Assembly: GCA_046734795.1 (NCBI GenBank) | Contig: JBKPRX010000069.1 | Location: 1 to 11,265 of the forward strand | DNA: 11,265 bases | Direction: 5' to 3' | DNA from: JBKPRX01 sp046734795 | GTDB lineage: Bacteria; Actinomycetota; Thermoleophilia; Gaiellales; Gaiellaceae | Shown here: one piece after another, positions 1 to 6,047 of the stretch | Position numbering within the stretch: the stretch's first letter is position 1 | Layout of the letters: each line of letters begins with the position of its first letter | Position numbers and translations under genes: made by a program | The notes under the pieces: generated by a model | Databases searched by the model: none | The model's input: only the letters and a program-made list of their open reading frames with translations | Told to the model about the DNA's origin: nothing

Positions 1-141
1 GAGGAGTCGGTCCCGAAGATCATCGACGCAATGACGAACGCGCTGGCGGAGTCGTCAGGTGCCGCCCGCGAGCACATCCAAGTGCTCGTACACGGGATCC
101 CGCCGCAACACTGGGGCATCGCCGGCGAGCCGCAGCAGTAG
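1..141 (+). CDS. Tautomerase family protein (4-oxalocrotonate tautomerase-like), C-terminal part
   Basis: The reading frame is open from the first base of the window to a TAG at 139-141 and gives 46 residues. The stretch EHIQVLVHGIPPQHWGIAG matches the C-terminal half of small tautomerases, whose usual pattern is a helix, then a strand of the type V-V-I-H-E-V-P-P, then W-G-I-G-G. Family members of about 60-75 residues start with a catalytic Pro-1 that would lie upstream of the window. Such enzymes catalyse keto-enol tautomerisation of 2-hydroxymuconate-type acids and act as cytoplasmic oligomers. The substrate of this one cannot be told. The gene is cut by the window edge, so its start and operon are unseen. 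Confidence 0.85.
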   Translation, partial: EESVPKIIDAMTNALAESSGAAREHIQVLVHGIPPQHWGIAGEPQQ

Positions 142-198
142 TTCCTGCGCGGGAGCGCCGTGCTCGAGCTCGGCCGTCTCCCGGATCGACTCCAGCGC

Positions 199-277
199 CC
201 CGCGAGCGCAGCCCCACGAACCGGGTCGGACTCACGCCGAGCACCTGCGCCGCCTCGCGGGTGGGTAAGCATTCATG
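199..277 (-). pseudogene. Possible relic of a helix-turn-helix DNA-binding domain
   Basis: Read on the minus strand, one frame gives ASHECLPTREAAQVLGVSP followed by TRFVGL. This resembles the helix-turn-helix of excisionase-like or antitoxin-like proteins (T-x-x-E-A-A-x-x-L-G-V-S-x). No convincing start with a ribosome binding site precedes it. After about residue 25 this frame turns into an Arg-rich, implausible protein. A different minus frame then reads sensibly (ALESIRETAELEHGAPAQEL) until a TGA at 55-57, but that runs antisense to the tautomerase gene. It may be a frameshifted remnant or a chance match. Confidence is low. Confidence 0.2.
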
Positions 278-469
278 GCTTGCGGTTGCTGGGCTGCAAC
301 GCCGCGCCGGGTTACGACGGCGGCCGCTGAAGCACCTTGCGGCTCAATCGTGAACGACATTTCAATGGAGCAGAACTGTTCCGGAGATTTCCGGAAAACC
401 GATCGTGTGCGATGCACGGCAGTGCCGGCGCGAAAAATCCGCATGAGCCGCTTACGGATTAGGCGCTCC

Positions 470-489
470 TGGGCTCGAACCAGTCACCC
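470..489 (-). repeat. tRNA T-arm-like 20-mer, inverted copy of 6090-6109
   Basis: On the minus strand these 20 bases read GGGTGACTGGTTCGAGCCCA. This is a tRNA T-arm signature: a stem ending in TGG, a TTCGA loop, then CCCA. The copy at 6090-6109 on the plus strand differs at one base. I tried to extend this copy into a cloverleaf and failed: the downstream AGCGCCT has no matching acceptor strand at the right distance upstream, and no anticodon arm forms. It is therefore a fragment, possibly left by recombination or integration at a tRNA gene. Confidence 0.45.
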
Positions 490-570
490 GAAATGACAAG
501 CCACAAAAGGAGAACCGAGATCCGCGAGCGTTAGTTCGAATCCGCGCGGACGTCCTGGCGCGAGATCCAC

Positions 571-598
571 GGAGAAGCCGCCGTCAGACGGCTTCTCC
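571..598 (-). terminator. Hairpin terminator of the 127-aa protein gene
   Basis: GGAGAAGCCG at 571-580 and CGGCTTCTCC at 589-598 form a perfect 10-bp stem with an 8-base loop. It lies 24 bases beyond the stop codon of the minus-strand gene ending at 622, where an intrinsic terminator would sit. No run of T follows on the minus strand, so it would be a U-less terminator or an mRNA 3'-end stabilising hairpin. Confidence 0.6.
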
Positions 599-621
599 GA
601 GCTCATCGCACGTGATCGCGG

Positions 622-1005
622 CTACGAACGGAGTCGCGCAAGCCCCTGGCGGCGGCCCAGCGTGATCGCCGCAGCCGCGCCGAGCAGGAACACGCCGAGC
701 GCCACGCCCGCGCCGATGAAGGCATCGCCCCAGTCGAAACCGCTCGACGGGGACGGCACCGTGGCGGGCGACGCGGCGAGCTGCTCCTGATAGCGCACGA
801 GGGCGCGATAGCTCTTGGCTTCCGTGTTCGCGGCGAGCGCGGAGGTGTCCGACTGCGACGCGTGCTGGACGAGGTACTGCGTGATCGCGGTGTATCCCGC
901 CGCCTCGGTCTTCGCGGCGAGCGGCGACTCGGCGAGCGCCGTCGGCGCAGCGACTGCGGCGACGACGAGCCCAAGTGCAATCCATGTGCTCCGGCTGGCG
1001 AACAT
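622..1005 (-). CDS. Secreted, membrane-anchored small protein with an internal 28-residue repeat
   Basis: I chose the ATG at 1003-1005 because AAGGAAGG lies just upstream on the minus strand (1011-1018). The frame is open further upstream but has no such site. The 127-aa product has an N-terminal signal peptide (hydrophobic core about 8-20, likely cleavage after ALA at 23-25), an ectodomain of about 60 residues, and a C-terminal membrane span (about 95-117) followed by an Arg-rich tail, GRRQGLARLRS. The ectodomain holds two related units: SPLAAKTEAAGYTAITQY (27-44) and SALAANTEAKSYRALVRY (55-72), offset by 28 residues. I do not recognise a named family. It is divergent from the BTAD regulator and shares with it a 107-bp intergenic region carrying a direct repeat, so it is a likely target of that regulator. 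Confidence 0.75.
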   Translation of the reverse strand: MFASRSTWIALGLVVAAVAAPTALAESPLAAKTEAAGYTAITQYLVQHASQSDTSALAANTEAKSYRALVRYQEQLAASPATVPSPSSGFDWGDAFIGAGVALGVFLLGAAAAITLGRRQGLARLRS

Positions 1006-1046
1006 GACGTCCTTCCTTTCGGTGGTCTTGGCCGCTCGGGCGGTTG

Positions 1047-1060
1047 TGTCGCAAGCGACA
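1047..1060. promoter_or_regulatory. Short palindrome in the divergent promoter region
   Basis: TGTCGC at 1047-1052 and GCGACA at 1055-1060 are perfect inverted copies around AA. The palindrome lies between the GCTAAC direct repeat and the start of the 127-aa protein gene. It could be a regulator half-site pair or a weak 5'-UTR hairpin. Six-base arms in GC-rich DNA are only modest evidence. Confidence 0.25.
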
Positions 1061-1072
1061 ATGGAGGCCGGC

Positions 1073-1089
1073 GCTAACCGGGAGCTAAC
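1073..1089. promoter_or_regulatory. SARP-type direct repeat GCTAAC-N5-GCTAAC (divergent promoter)
   Basis: GCTAAC occurs at 1073-1078 and again at 1084-1089, an 11-bp period or one helical turn. SARP/BTAD regulators are known to bind short direct repeats with this spacing. The site lies 23 bases upstream of the BTAD regulator start (1113) and 67 bases upstream of the start of the minus-strand 127-aa protein (1005). On the minus strand it reads GTTAGC-N5-GTTAGC, the same orientation as the copy upstream of the kinase. Its position suggests activation of the minus-strand gene and possibly autorepression of the regulator. The cognate regulator is inferred. Confidence 0.6.
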
Positions 1090-1112
1090 GCGGCACCGAC
1101 GGAAGGAGCGCA

Positions 1113-2681
1113 ATGGAGTTCCGGGTACTGGGGACGCTCGAGGTCGTCGACGGTGCTCAGCTGGTGCCGATCAACGGCGCGAAGCAGCGCGCGCTCCTGA
1201 CGATCCTCCTTCTGCATGCGGACCAGACCGTCTCGAGCGGCCGACTGCTAGAAGAGCTGTGGGGCGACGAACAACCGGAGTCGGGGCTGACGGCGCTCCA
1301 GGTGCGCGTCTCGCAGCTCCGGAAGGCGCTCGGGAATGGCAGTGGGTCGATCGTGACGAAACCGGCCGGGTACGCACTCGAGCTCGGCATGAACGAGCTC
1401 GACCTGAACCGCTTCGAGGAGCTCGTCGCCGACGCAGGCCGCGCTCTGCAGCTCGACGCGCCCGACCAGGCATGGGCGCAGCTGCAAGAAGCGCTGGCGC
1501 TCTGGCGCGGCCAACCGCTCGCGGACTTCGCGTACGAATCGTTCGCGAGCGCGGCGATCGCGCGGCTCGAGGAGCTGCGACTGTTCGCGCAGGAGCTTCA
1601 GATCGACGCGGGGCTGCGTCTTGGCCGGCACGCGGAGCTCGTTGGCGAGCTCGAGGGGCTGATCGCCGAGCATCCGCTGCGCGAAGGGCTCCGCCGGCAG
1701 CACATGATCGCGCTCTATCGCTCCGGTCGGCAGGCGGACGCGCTCGAGGCCTATCGCGCCGCGCGCCGCGCGCTCGTCGACGAGGTCGGCATCACGCCGT
1801 CGCTGATGCTCCAGGAGGTGGAGGGCGCGATCCTTCGTCAGGACCGCTCGCTCGACCTCGCGCCGACGTCCACCCTGCGGCGCTCGATCCTGGCGGGACC
1901 CGATGGCGACCACGCGCTCGCGCAGCTCCTCGCAGTCGCAGCTCCGCTTGCGCGCGATCCGAGGCGCGAGCTGATCGTCGCTCGGCCGATTGCGAGGCGC
2001 GATGAGCTCGGCGCCGCGGCCGCGGCGGTCGCCGCGGCGTGCGAGGGGCTCGCCACGGACGGCGTCGTCGCGAGGCCGGCCGTGTTCACCAGCCGCGCTC
2101 GCGGTGCCGACCTCGCCCGGCTTGCGACGGAGCAGGACGCTGACCTCGTGCTCGTCTCGTCCGGTAGCGGCGCCCTCGACGATCCCGAACTCGCGGAGCT
2201 CCTGCGCTCGGCGCCGTGCGACGTGGCGGTTGTATTCGGAGCTTCCGTCGCGGCGCCCGGGCCGGTCCTCGTCCCCTTCGCCGGCGGGGAGCACGACTGG
2301 AGCGCGATCGAGCTCGGCGCCTGGCTCGCAGGCAGTTGGCGTGTGCCGCTCCGCCTAGCCGGTCCTGCTCCCGCGGACGCGAAGGACGCGAGCCGCATCC
2401 TCGCGAGCGCCTCGCTCGCGGTTCAGCGCGCGCTCGGCGTCGCGGCAGAGCCGCTGCTCGTCGAGCCGGAGCCGGAGCGCTTGGTCGCCGCCGCACGCGA
2501 CGCCGCCGTCTCGGTCGTCGGGCTGCCGGACGCGTGGCGCACCGCGGGGCTGGGCGCTGCACGCGCCGCACTCGCGGCGAGCGGGCGACCCGCGCTGCTT
2601 GTCCGCAAAGGGCTCCGTCCCGGTGGCCTGGCGCCGCCCGAGAACCTCACGCGGTTCACGTGGACGCTCCGGGCGGGGTGA
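1113..2681 (+). CDS. BTAD (SARP-type) transcriptional regulator fused to two USP-like domains
   Basis: The ATG at 1113 follows GGAAGGAG at 1101-1108, so the start is secure. The 522-aa protein opens with an OmpR-type winged helix (about 1-92: MEFRVLGTLEV, the G-A-K-Q-R-A-L-L helix, then V-S-Q-L-R-K-A-L-G and T-K-P-A-G-Y-A-L). A bacterial transcriptional activation domain follows (about 98-243: D-L-N-R-F-E-E-L-V, W-R-G-Q-P-L-A-D-F, and a helical part with L-Y-R-S-G-R-Q-A-D-A-L-E-A-Y). Residues 257-376 and 384-500 look like two degenerate universal-stress-protein domains: DADLVLVSSGSG then SAPCDVAVVF, and AAVSVVGLPD then RPALLVRKG. The ATP-binding glycine pattern of active USPs is not clearly kept, so they may sense a ligand or only mediate contacts. 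There is no NB-ARC or TPR module as in AfsR. Its stop abuts the stop of the convergent lipoprotein gene. Confidence 0.9.
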   Translation: MEFRVLGTLEVVDGAQLVPINGAKQRALLTILLLHADQTVSSGRLLEELWGDEQPESGLTALQVRVSQLRKALGNGSGSIVTKPAGYALELGMNELDLNRFEELVADAGRALQLDAPDQAWAQLQEALALWRGQPLADFAYESFASAAIARLEELRLFAQELQIDAGLRLGRHAELVGELEGLIAEHPLREGLRRQHMIALYRSGRQADALEAYRAARRALVDEVGITPSLMLQEVEGAILRQDRSLDLAPTSTLRRSILAGPDGDHALAQLLAVAAPLARDPRRELIVARPIARRDELGAAAAAVAAACEGLATDGVVARPAVFTSRARGADLARLATEQDADLVLVSSGSGALDDPELAELLRSAPCDVAVVFGASVAAPGPVLVPFAGGEHDWSAIELGAWLAGSWRVPLRLAGPAPADAKDASRILASASLAVQRALGVAAEPLLVEPEPERLVAAARDAAVSVVGLPDAWRTAGLGAARAALAASGRPALLVRKGLRPGGLAPPENLTRFTWTLRAG

Positions 2682-3944
2682 TCAGCGCGCCCACGGCGGC
2701 GGTGTGCGCTTCACGCATGCCGGCGACGTCTCGCTCGGCGGCGGCCCGCCCCGCGCGAAGTAGCCGCCGAAGGTCTGCTCCACGTCGGGCACGACGCGAA
2801 CCGTCCTCAGCACGACACCGTCGAGCTTGCTCAGGTAGTTCGGCTGGATCGCCTGCCTGTTGGCGTCGAGACGGATCCGGCCGATCGGCGAGTCGATCCG
2901 GACGCGCGCAAGTGCGGACAGGAACGGGCGCCCGTCCGCACCGCGAGCGCGCTCGAGCGCCGCGATCACCGCTTCGACGCCGCTCGCGAACGGAAGTGAC
3001 AAGGAGTTGATCGCGCTCGCAGCCGGGATTCCCGGGAAGGCCTCCGTCAACGCGGCGGCGAACACGCGCTGCGCGGGGATCGTGTCGAGCGACGGCAATC
3101 CGCCGACGACGACGCCCTTCGCAGCGGGAATCACCGCGGGGTCGCCGAACAGCGCAACGTTCGAGACGACCTTGCCCGCGATCCCGTGCCGAGCGGCGCC
3201 GTACCGGTCGAGAAAGCGCTTCATCGGCGAGACGGCAACGCCAAGGTAGACACCGTCGACCGAGCGTGGAACCTGGACGGCCGCCGCACCGGGATCCGTG
3301 CCGACTGTGATCCAGTCGCGCGCCACGATCTGCCCACCGATCGCGCAGAACTCCGCGATGAAGCCGGCGCTCTCCTCCCAGCCGTAGGGCACGTCGTCGG
3401 CGACGACGGCCGCGCGCCTCCAGCCGAGCTGCCGATACGCATACGAGCCGAGCCCGGCCGACGTCTGCGCTGCGTCCGGAGCGAACCGGAAGACATTCCG
3501 CGCGGAACCGTCCAAGGTCAGCTCGGGAGCGGCGGTCGGTTGCATCAGGAACGCGACGTCCGGCTGCAGCCGCGCGTACTGGCGAAGCGCCATGCCCTGC
3601 TCCGGCGTGGCCGGACCGACAAGCGCATGCGCGCCCTCCTCTTCGATGAGCCGCCGCGCCTCGGGAATCACGTCTTCGCTGCCGGCGACGCAGCCGACGA
3701 GGAGCTCCACACGGCGACCGGCGACGTCGACGGGCGTGACCCCCGAGGACGGCTTCTGCCCGCGCGGCTTCGCACCCAGCTCGATCAGCGGCACTTCCGC
3801 GTCGGCGAGGTTCAGCTCGTGCGCCCCGCCGAACGGGCCGAAGCAATCCGAGAGGATGCCGATTCGGAACGCGTTTGCGCCCGAGCCTCCGCAGCCGGAT
3901 GCAACGAGCGCGAGCACGACGGGCAGCGCGGCTCTAGCGCGCAT
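2682..3944 (-). CDS. ABC-type branched-chain amino acid-like substrate-binding lipoprotein
   Basis: The 420-aa product starts with a lipoprotein signal peptide: MRARAALPVVLALVASGC, with Cys-18 as the likely lipid anchor. The rest follows the two-lobed periplasmic-binding-protein type 1 fold of the LivJ group: FRIGILSDCFGPFGG (26-40), VELLVGCVAG (79-88), a lobe hinge with EEEGAHALVGPATPEQG (101-117), then RRAAVVADDVPYGWE (176-190) and the C-terminal FLSALARVRIDSPIGRIRLD. Cys-34 and Cys-85 may form a disulfide. The ATG at 3942-3944 lies inside the end of the kinase gene (11-nt overlap), suggesting translational coupling. No permease or ATPase gene is nearby, so it probably works as a sensory ligand-binding protein rather than in uptake. 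The ligand is unknown. Confidence 0.88.
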   Translation of the reverse strand: MRARAALPVVLALVASGCGGSGANAFRIGILSDCFGPFGGAHELNLADAEVPLIELGAKPRGQKPSSGVTPVDVAGRRVELLVGCVAGSEDVIPEARRLIEEEGAHALVGPATPEQGMALRQYARLQPDVAFLMQPTAAPELTLDGSARNVFRFAPDAAQTSAGLGSYAYRQLGWRRAAVVADDVPYGWEESAGFIAEFCAIGGQIVARDWITVGTDPGAAAVQVPRSVDGVYLGVAVSPMKRFLDRYGAARHGIAGKVVSNVALFGDPAVIPAAKGVVVGGLPSLDTIPAQRVFAAALTEAFPGIPAASAINSLSLPFASGVEAVIAALERARGADGRPFLSALARVRIDSPIGRIRLDANRQAIQPNYLSKLDGVVLRTVRVVPDVEQTFGGYFARGGPPPSETSPACVKRTPPPWAR

Positions 3945-5739
3945 CGCCCACCACCCACGCCGATCCGGCGTCGACTGCTACGGCCTGCGGGCTCGCGTCG
4001 ACCGGGATCGTGGCGACGACGACGCCTGTGCGAGCGTCGATGCGCGTGACGGCGTGCCCGATTGCACCCGCGACCCACACGCTGCCGCCGCTGACTGTCA
4101 CGCCGATCGGCCCGCGCGCGACCGCAACGGTGCGCACGACGCGGTAGGTGCGAGGGTCGAGCTGGACCACGCGATCGCGCAGCTGGTCGGTGATCCACAC
4201 GCCGCCGGCGCCTGCCGCCACCTTCGCGGGCGGAAAACCGAGCGCGATCGTCGCGACAATCCGACGCGTTCGCGGATCGATCCGCCAGAGGCGCCGGTCG
4301 TTCGCATCGCCGACGACCCAGATCGCCCCGTCGCCGGTCGCCATCCCCGACAGCGCCTCGCGGAAGTTGCCGGCACTCAGCCGCTGCGGGTAGGGGATCC
4401 GAACCGTGGCGTCGATCCGCACGTCGTTCACGGACACACGCAGCTGCTGGACGTTCGGACAGCCTGCAACCCAGACGCCGTACGTGCCGCTCGTCACGCT
4501 GCAGGCGAGGATGCCGATGCCGCCGGTGTGCTCGGCGCCGACGGCGTCGAACTGCGAAACGTTCCCGGAGAACTGGCCCGGTCCGAGCGCGGCGACGTAT
4601 GCATATCCGTCGCGCACCGTCACGTCGAACGGGCGCCCGACCGCAGGGATCTTCGCCGCCTCGCCGGACGCCGGGTCGAACTGCCACACCGTCCCGTCGC
4701 GATACGAGGCGACCCAGACCCGGCCGCTGCCCGCGGCGACAGCGACCGGCCCGTCGCCGATCGCGCGGGACGCAGTGACCCGGTTCGAGCCGGTGTCGAT
4801 CCCGAGCAGACGACCGACGCCGGCCGCCGGCGGTGAGCTCCCGCCGGTGAGGAACACGGCGAGCAGCGCCGCGGCGATCACCGCGAGTCCGGCGAGCGCG
4901 ACCGCAAGCGGAAGACGGTTGTGATTAGGGGCGACGATCCCGAGCGCGCTGCGCGCGCCGTCGACGAGCTCGCCGCACGTCATGTAGCGGTCGTCCGGAT
5001 CCTTCGCGAGCGCCTTCCATAGCACCTGCTCGAGGCCGGGCAGCGTCGGTGGCTCCTCCTCGAGGTGCGCGTAGAGCGTCGCGGCGTCCGACCCGCGGCG
5101 GAACGGCGCTGTGCCGCTCAGGCATTCGTAGAGCAGGCAGCCGAGCGCGTAGACGTCCGCGCGGCCGTCGACGTCCCCGCCCCGAATCTGCTCCGGCGCG
5201 ACGTAGTCGATCGTGCCGAAGAGGCCCGGTTCGAGCGTCCGCGCATCGTCGGTCCGCTTCGTCAGGCCAAAGTCGGCGAGGTAGACGTGTTCCGTCGCGT
5301 CAAGCAGGACGTTCGACGGCTTGACGTCCCGGTGGACGAGCTGCCGCAAGTGCGCGAAGTCGAGCGCGTCGGCGACCTGCGTGCAGACGCGAACCGCGCG
5401 TTCCTTGTCGAGGGGCCCGTCGCGAAGGAGCTCTTTCAAGTCGCGGCCCTCGACGTAGCGCATCGCGATGTACAGCTCGTCGCCGGCTTCGCCGGCAGCG
5501 AAGATCGGCACGACGTTGGGATGGTCGAGCGATGCTGCGAGCTGCGACTCCTGCAGGAAGCGTTCGCGGAACGCACCGTCCTCGGCGAGGCGCGGCGCCA
5601 AGAGCTTCAGCGCGACGCGCCGCTGAAGGCGCAGATCCTCGGCGACATAGACGACGCTCATGCCGCCACGACCGAGGACGCGCTCGATCCGGTATCCGAG
5701 CAGTTCCCTGCCGATGCGTGGATCAGCCGAGACTGTCAA
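3934..5739 (-). CDS. Transmembrane Ser/Thr protein kinase with extracytoplasmic YVTN-type beta-propeller
   Basis: The TTG at 5737-5739 is chosen because AAGGAGG (5747-5753) lies 7 bases upstream. The 601-aa protein has a PknB-type kinase domain (about 16-268) with all key parts: glycine loop GRGGMSVVY (23-31), VALK with Lys-45, helix C Glu-64, HRDVKPSN (136-143, catalytic Asp-138), DFG (156-158) and APE (181-183). It should be active. A single membrane span follows (about 276-298). The outer part (about 305-601) is a series of propeller blades with repeated V-W-V-A and R-I-D-x-R-T-G motifs, e.g. VWVASYRDGT, AIWVVGDAND, GVWITDQLRD, SVWVAGAIGH. This is the AfsK-like layout of inner kinase and outer propeller. 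It is first in a two-gene unit with the lipoprotein, and its upstream region carries GCTAAC-type direct repeats. Confidence 0.93.
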   Translation of the reverse strand: MTVSADPRIGRELLGYRIERVLGRGGMSVVYVAEDLRLQRRVALKLLAPRLAEDGAFRERFLQESQLAASLDHPNVVPIFAAGEAGDELYIAMRYVEGRDLKELLRDGPLDKERAVRVCTQVADALDFAHLRQLVHRDVKPSNVLLDATEHVYLADFGLTKRTDDARTLEPGLFGTIDYVAPEQIRGGDVDGRADVYALGCLLYECLSGTAPFRRGSDAATLYAHLEEEPPTLPGLEQVLWKALAKDPDDRYMTCGELVDGARSALGIVAPNHNRLPLAVALAGLAVIAAALLAVFLTGGSSPPAAGVGRLLGIDTGSNRVTASRAIGDGPVAVAAGSGRVWVASYRDGTVWQFDPASGEAAKIPAVGRPFDVTVRDGYAYVAALGPGQFSGNVSQFDAVGAEHTGGIGILACSVTSGTYGVWVAGCPNVQQLRVSVNDVRIDATVRIPYPQRLSAGNFREALSGMATGDGAIWVVGDANDRRLWRIDPRTRRIVATIALGFPPAKVAAGAGGVWITDQLRDRVVQLDPRTYRVVRTVAVARGPIGVTVSGGSVWVAGAIGHAVTRIDARTGVVVATIPVDASPQAVAVDAGSAWVVGDAR

Positions 5740-5746
5740 CGGCCCG

Positions 5747-5753
5747 CCTCCTT
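5747..5753 (-). promoter_or_regulatory. Ribosome binding site fixing the kinase TTG start
   Basis: On the minus strand AAGGAGG lies 7 bases before the TTG at 5737-5739. No ATG or GTG in frame near the kinase N-terminus has a comparable site, so this decides the unusual TTG start. Confidence 0.75.
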
Positions 5754-5793
5754 CGCGCGGACGATACGACTTCCCGTCACGTCTGCCTAGAGC

Positions 5794-5832
5794 GCTACAA
5801 AGCCTCGCCGACGGTGCTAACAGCCGGCTAAC
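5794..5832. promoter_or_regulatory. SARP-type direct repeats upstream of the kinase gene
   Basis: GCTAAC occurs at 5816-5821 and 5827-5832, an 11-bp period identical to the site at 1073-1089. A one-mismatch copy, GCTACA, lies at 5794-5799, exactly two further periods (22 bp) away. On the minus strand, the direction of the kinase gene, the core reads GTTAGC-N5-GTTAGC and lies 76 bases before the TTG start. The copy before the 127-aa protein gene lies at a similar distance (67 bases) in the same orientation. This is the best candidate for a promoter element of the kinase-lipoprotein unit. Which protein binds it is inferred. Confidence 0.6.
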
Positions 5833-5949
5833 TTGCGGCGGCCACCGTGTACGGGTTCTTTCCCGGAGAGCTTGTGTCTAGCCGGTGCCGGCGTAGCATC
5901 GAGGGGAGCCGACCTCCGATGAAGTGCAAGCCTGCTACGGCAACAAGCT

Positions 5950-5970
5950 CGCGTCAGCAGCGCGTCAGCA
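5950..5970. repeat. Tandem 10-bp direct repeat with 11-bp period
   Basis: CGCGTCAGCA occurs at 5950-5959 and 5961-5970, separated by one G. The inner GTCAGC units are spaced exactly 11 bp apart, like the GTTAGC units nearby, and differ from them by one base. Here they lie on the plus strand. It could be a second, diverged site for the same regulator, or a simple tandem duplication. Confidence 0.4.
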
Positions 5971-6047
5971 CAACGCCTCGAAACGCGTCGAAGACAGTCT
6001 GCTCCCGAGCGGCTAAGAACCGCATCAACACAGATCTCGTCCACGCT

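Larger units (their letters stand above)
142..570. other. Intergenic stretch without a clear gene
   Basis: Apart from the possible helix-turn-helix relic near its left end and the tRNA T-arm-like fragment at 470-489, no frame on either strand gives a protein with family resemblance or a start with a good ribosome binding site. From about 340 to 530 the base composition is less GC-rich than in the flanking genes, as expected of non-coding DNA. Confidence 0.5.

Noticed and set aside
440..540. Possible complete tRNA on the minus strand around the TTCGAGCCC motif
   Set aside because: No acceptor strand complementary to AGCGCCT lies at the right distance, and no anticodon or D arm forms. Only the T-arm-like 20-mer is supported.
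815..2005. Long plus-strand open frame overlapping the repeat protein and the regulator
   Set aside because: It runs antisense to the 127-aa protein and in a different frame from the BTAD regulator, with an extreme Arg/Ala composition. The two real genes explain the region.
3592..4836. Long open frame on the plus strand opposite the kinase and lipoprotein genes
   Set aside because: It is antisense to two well-recognised genes, has an Arg/Asp-rich composition without any family motif, and no ribosome binding site. It is a GC-rich shadow frame.
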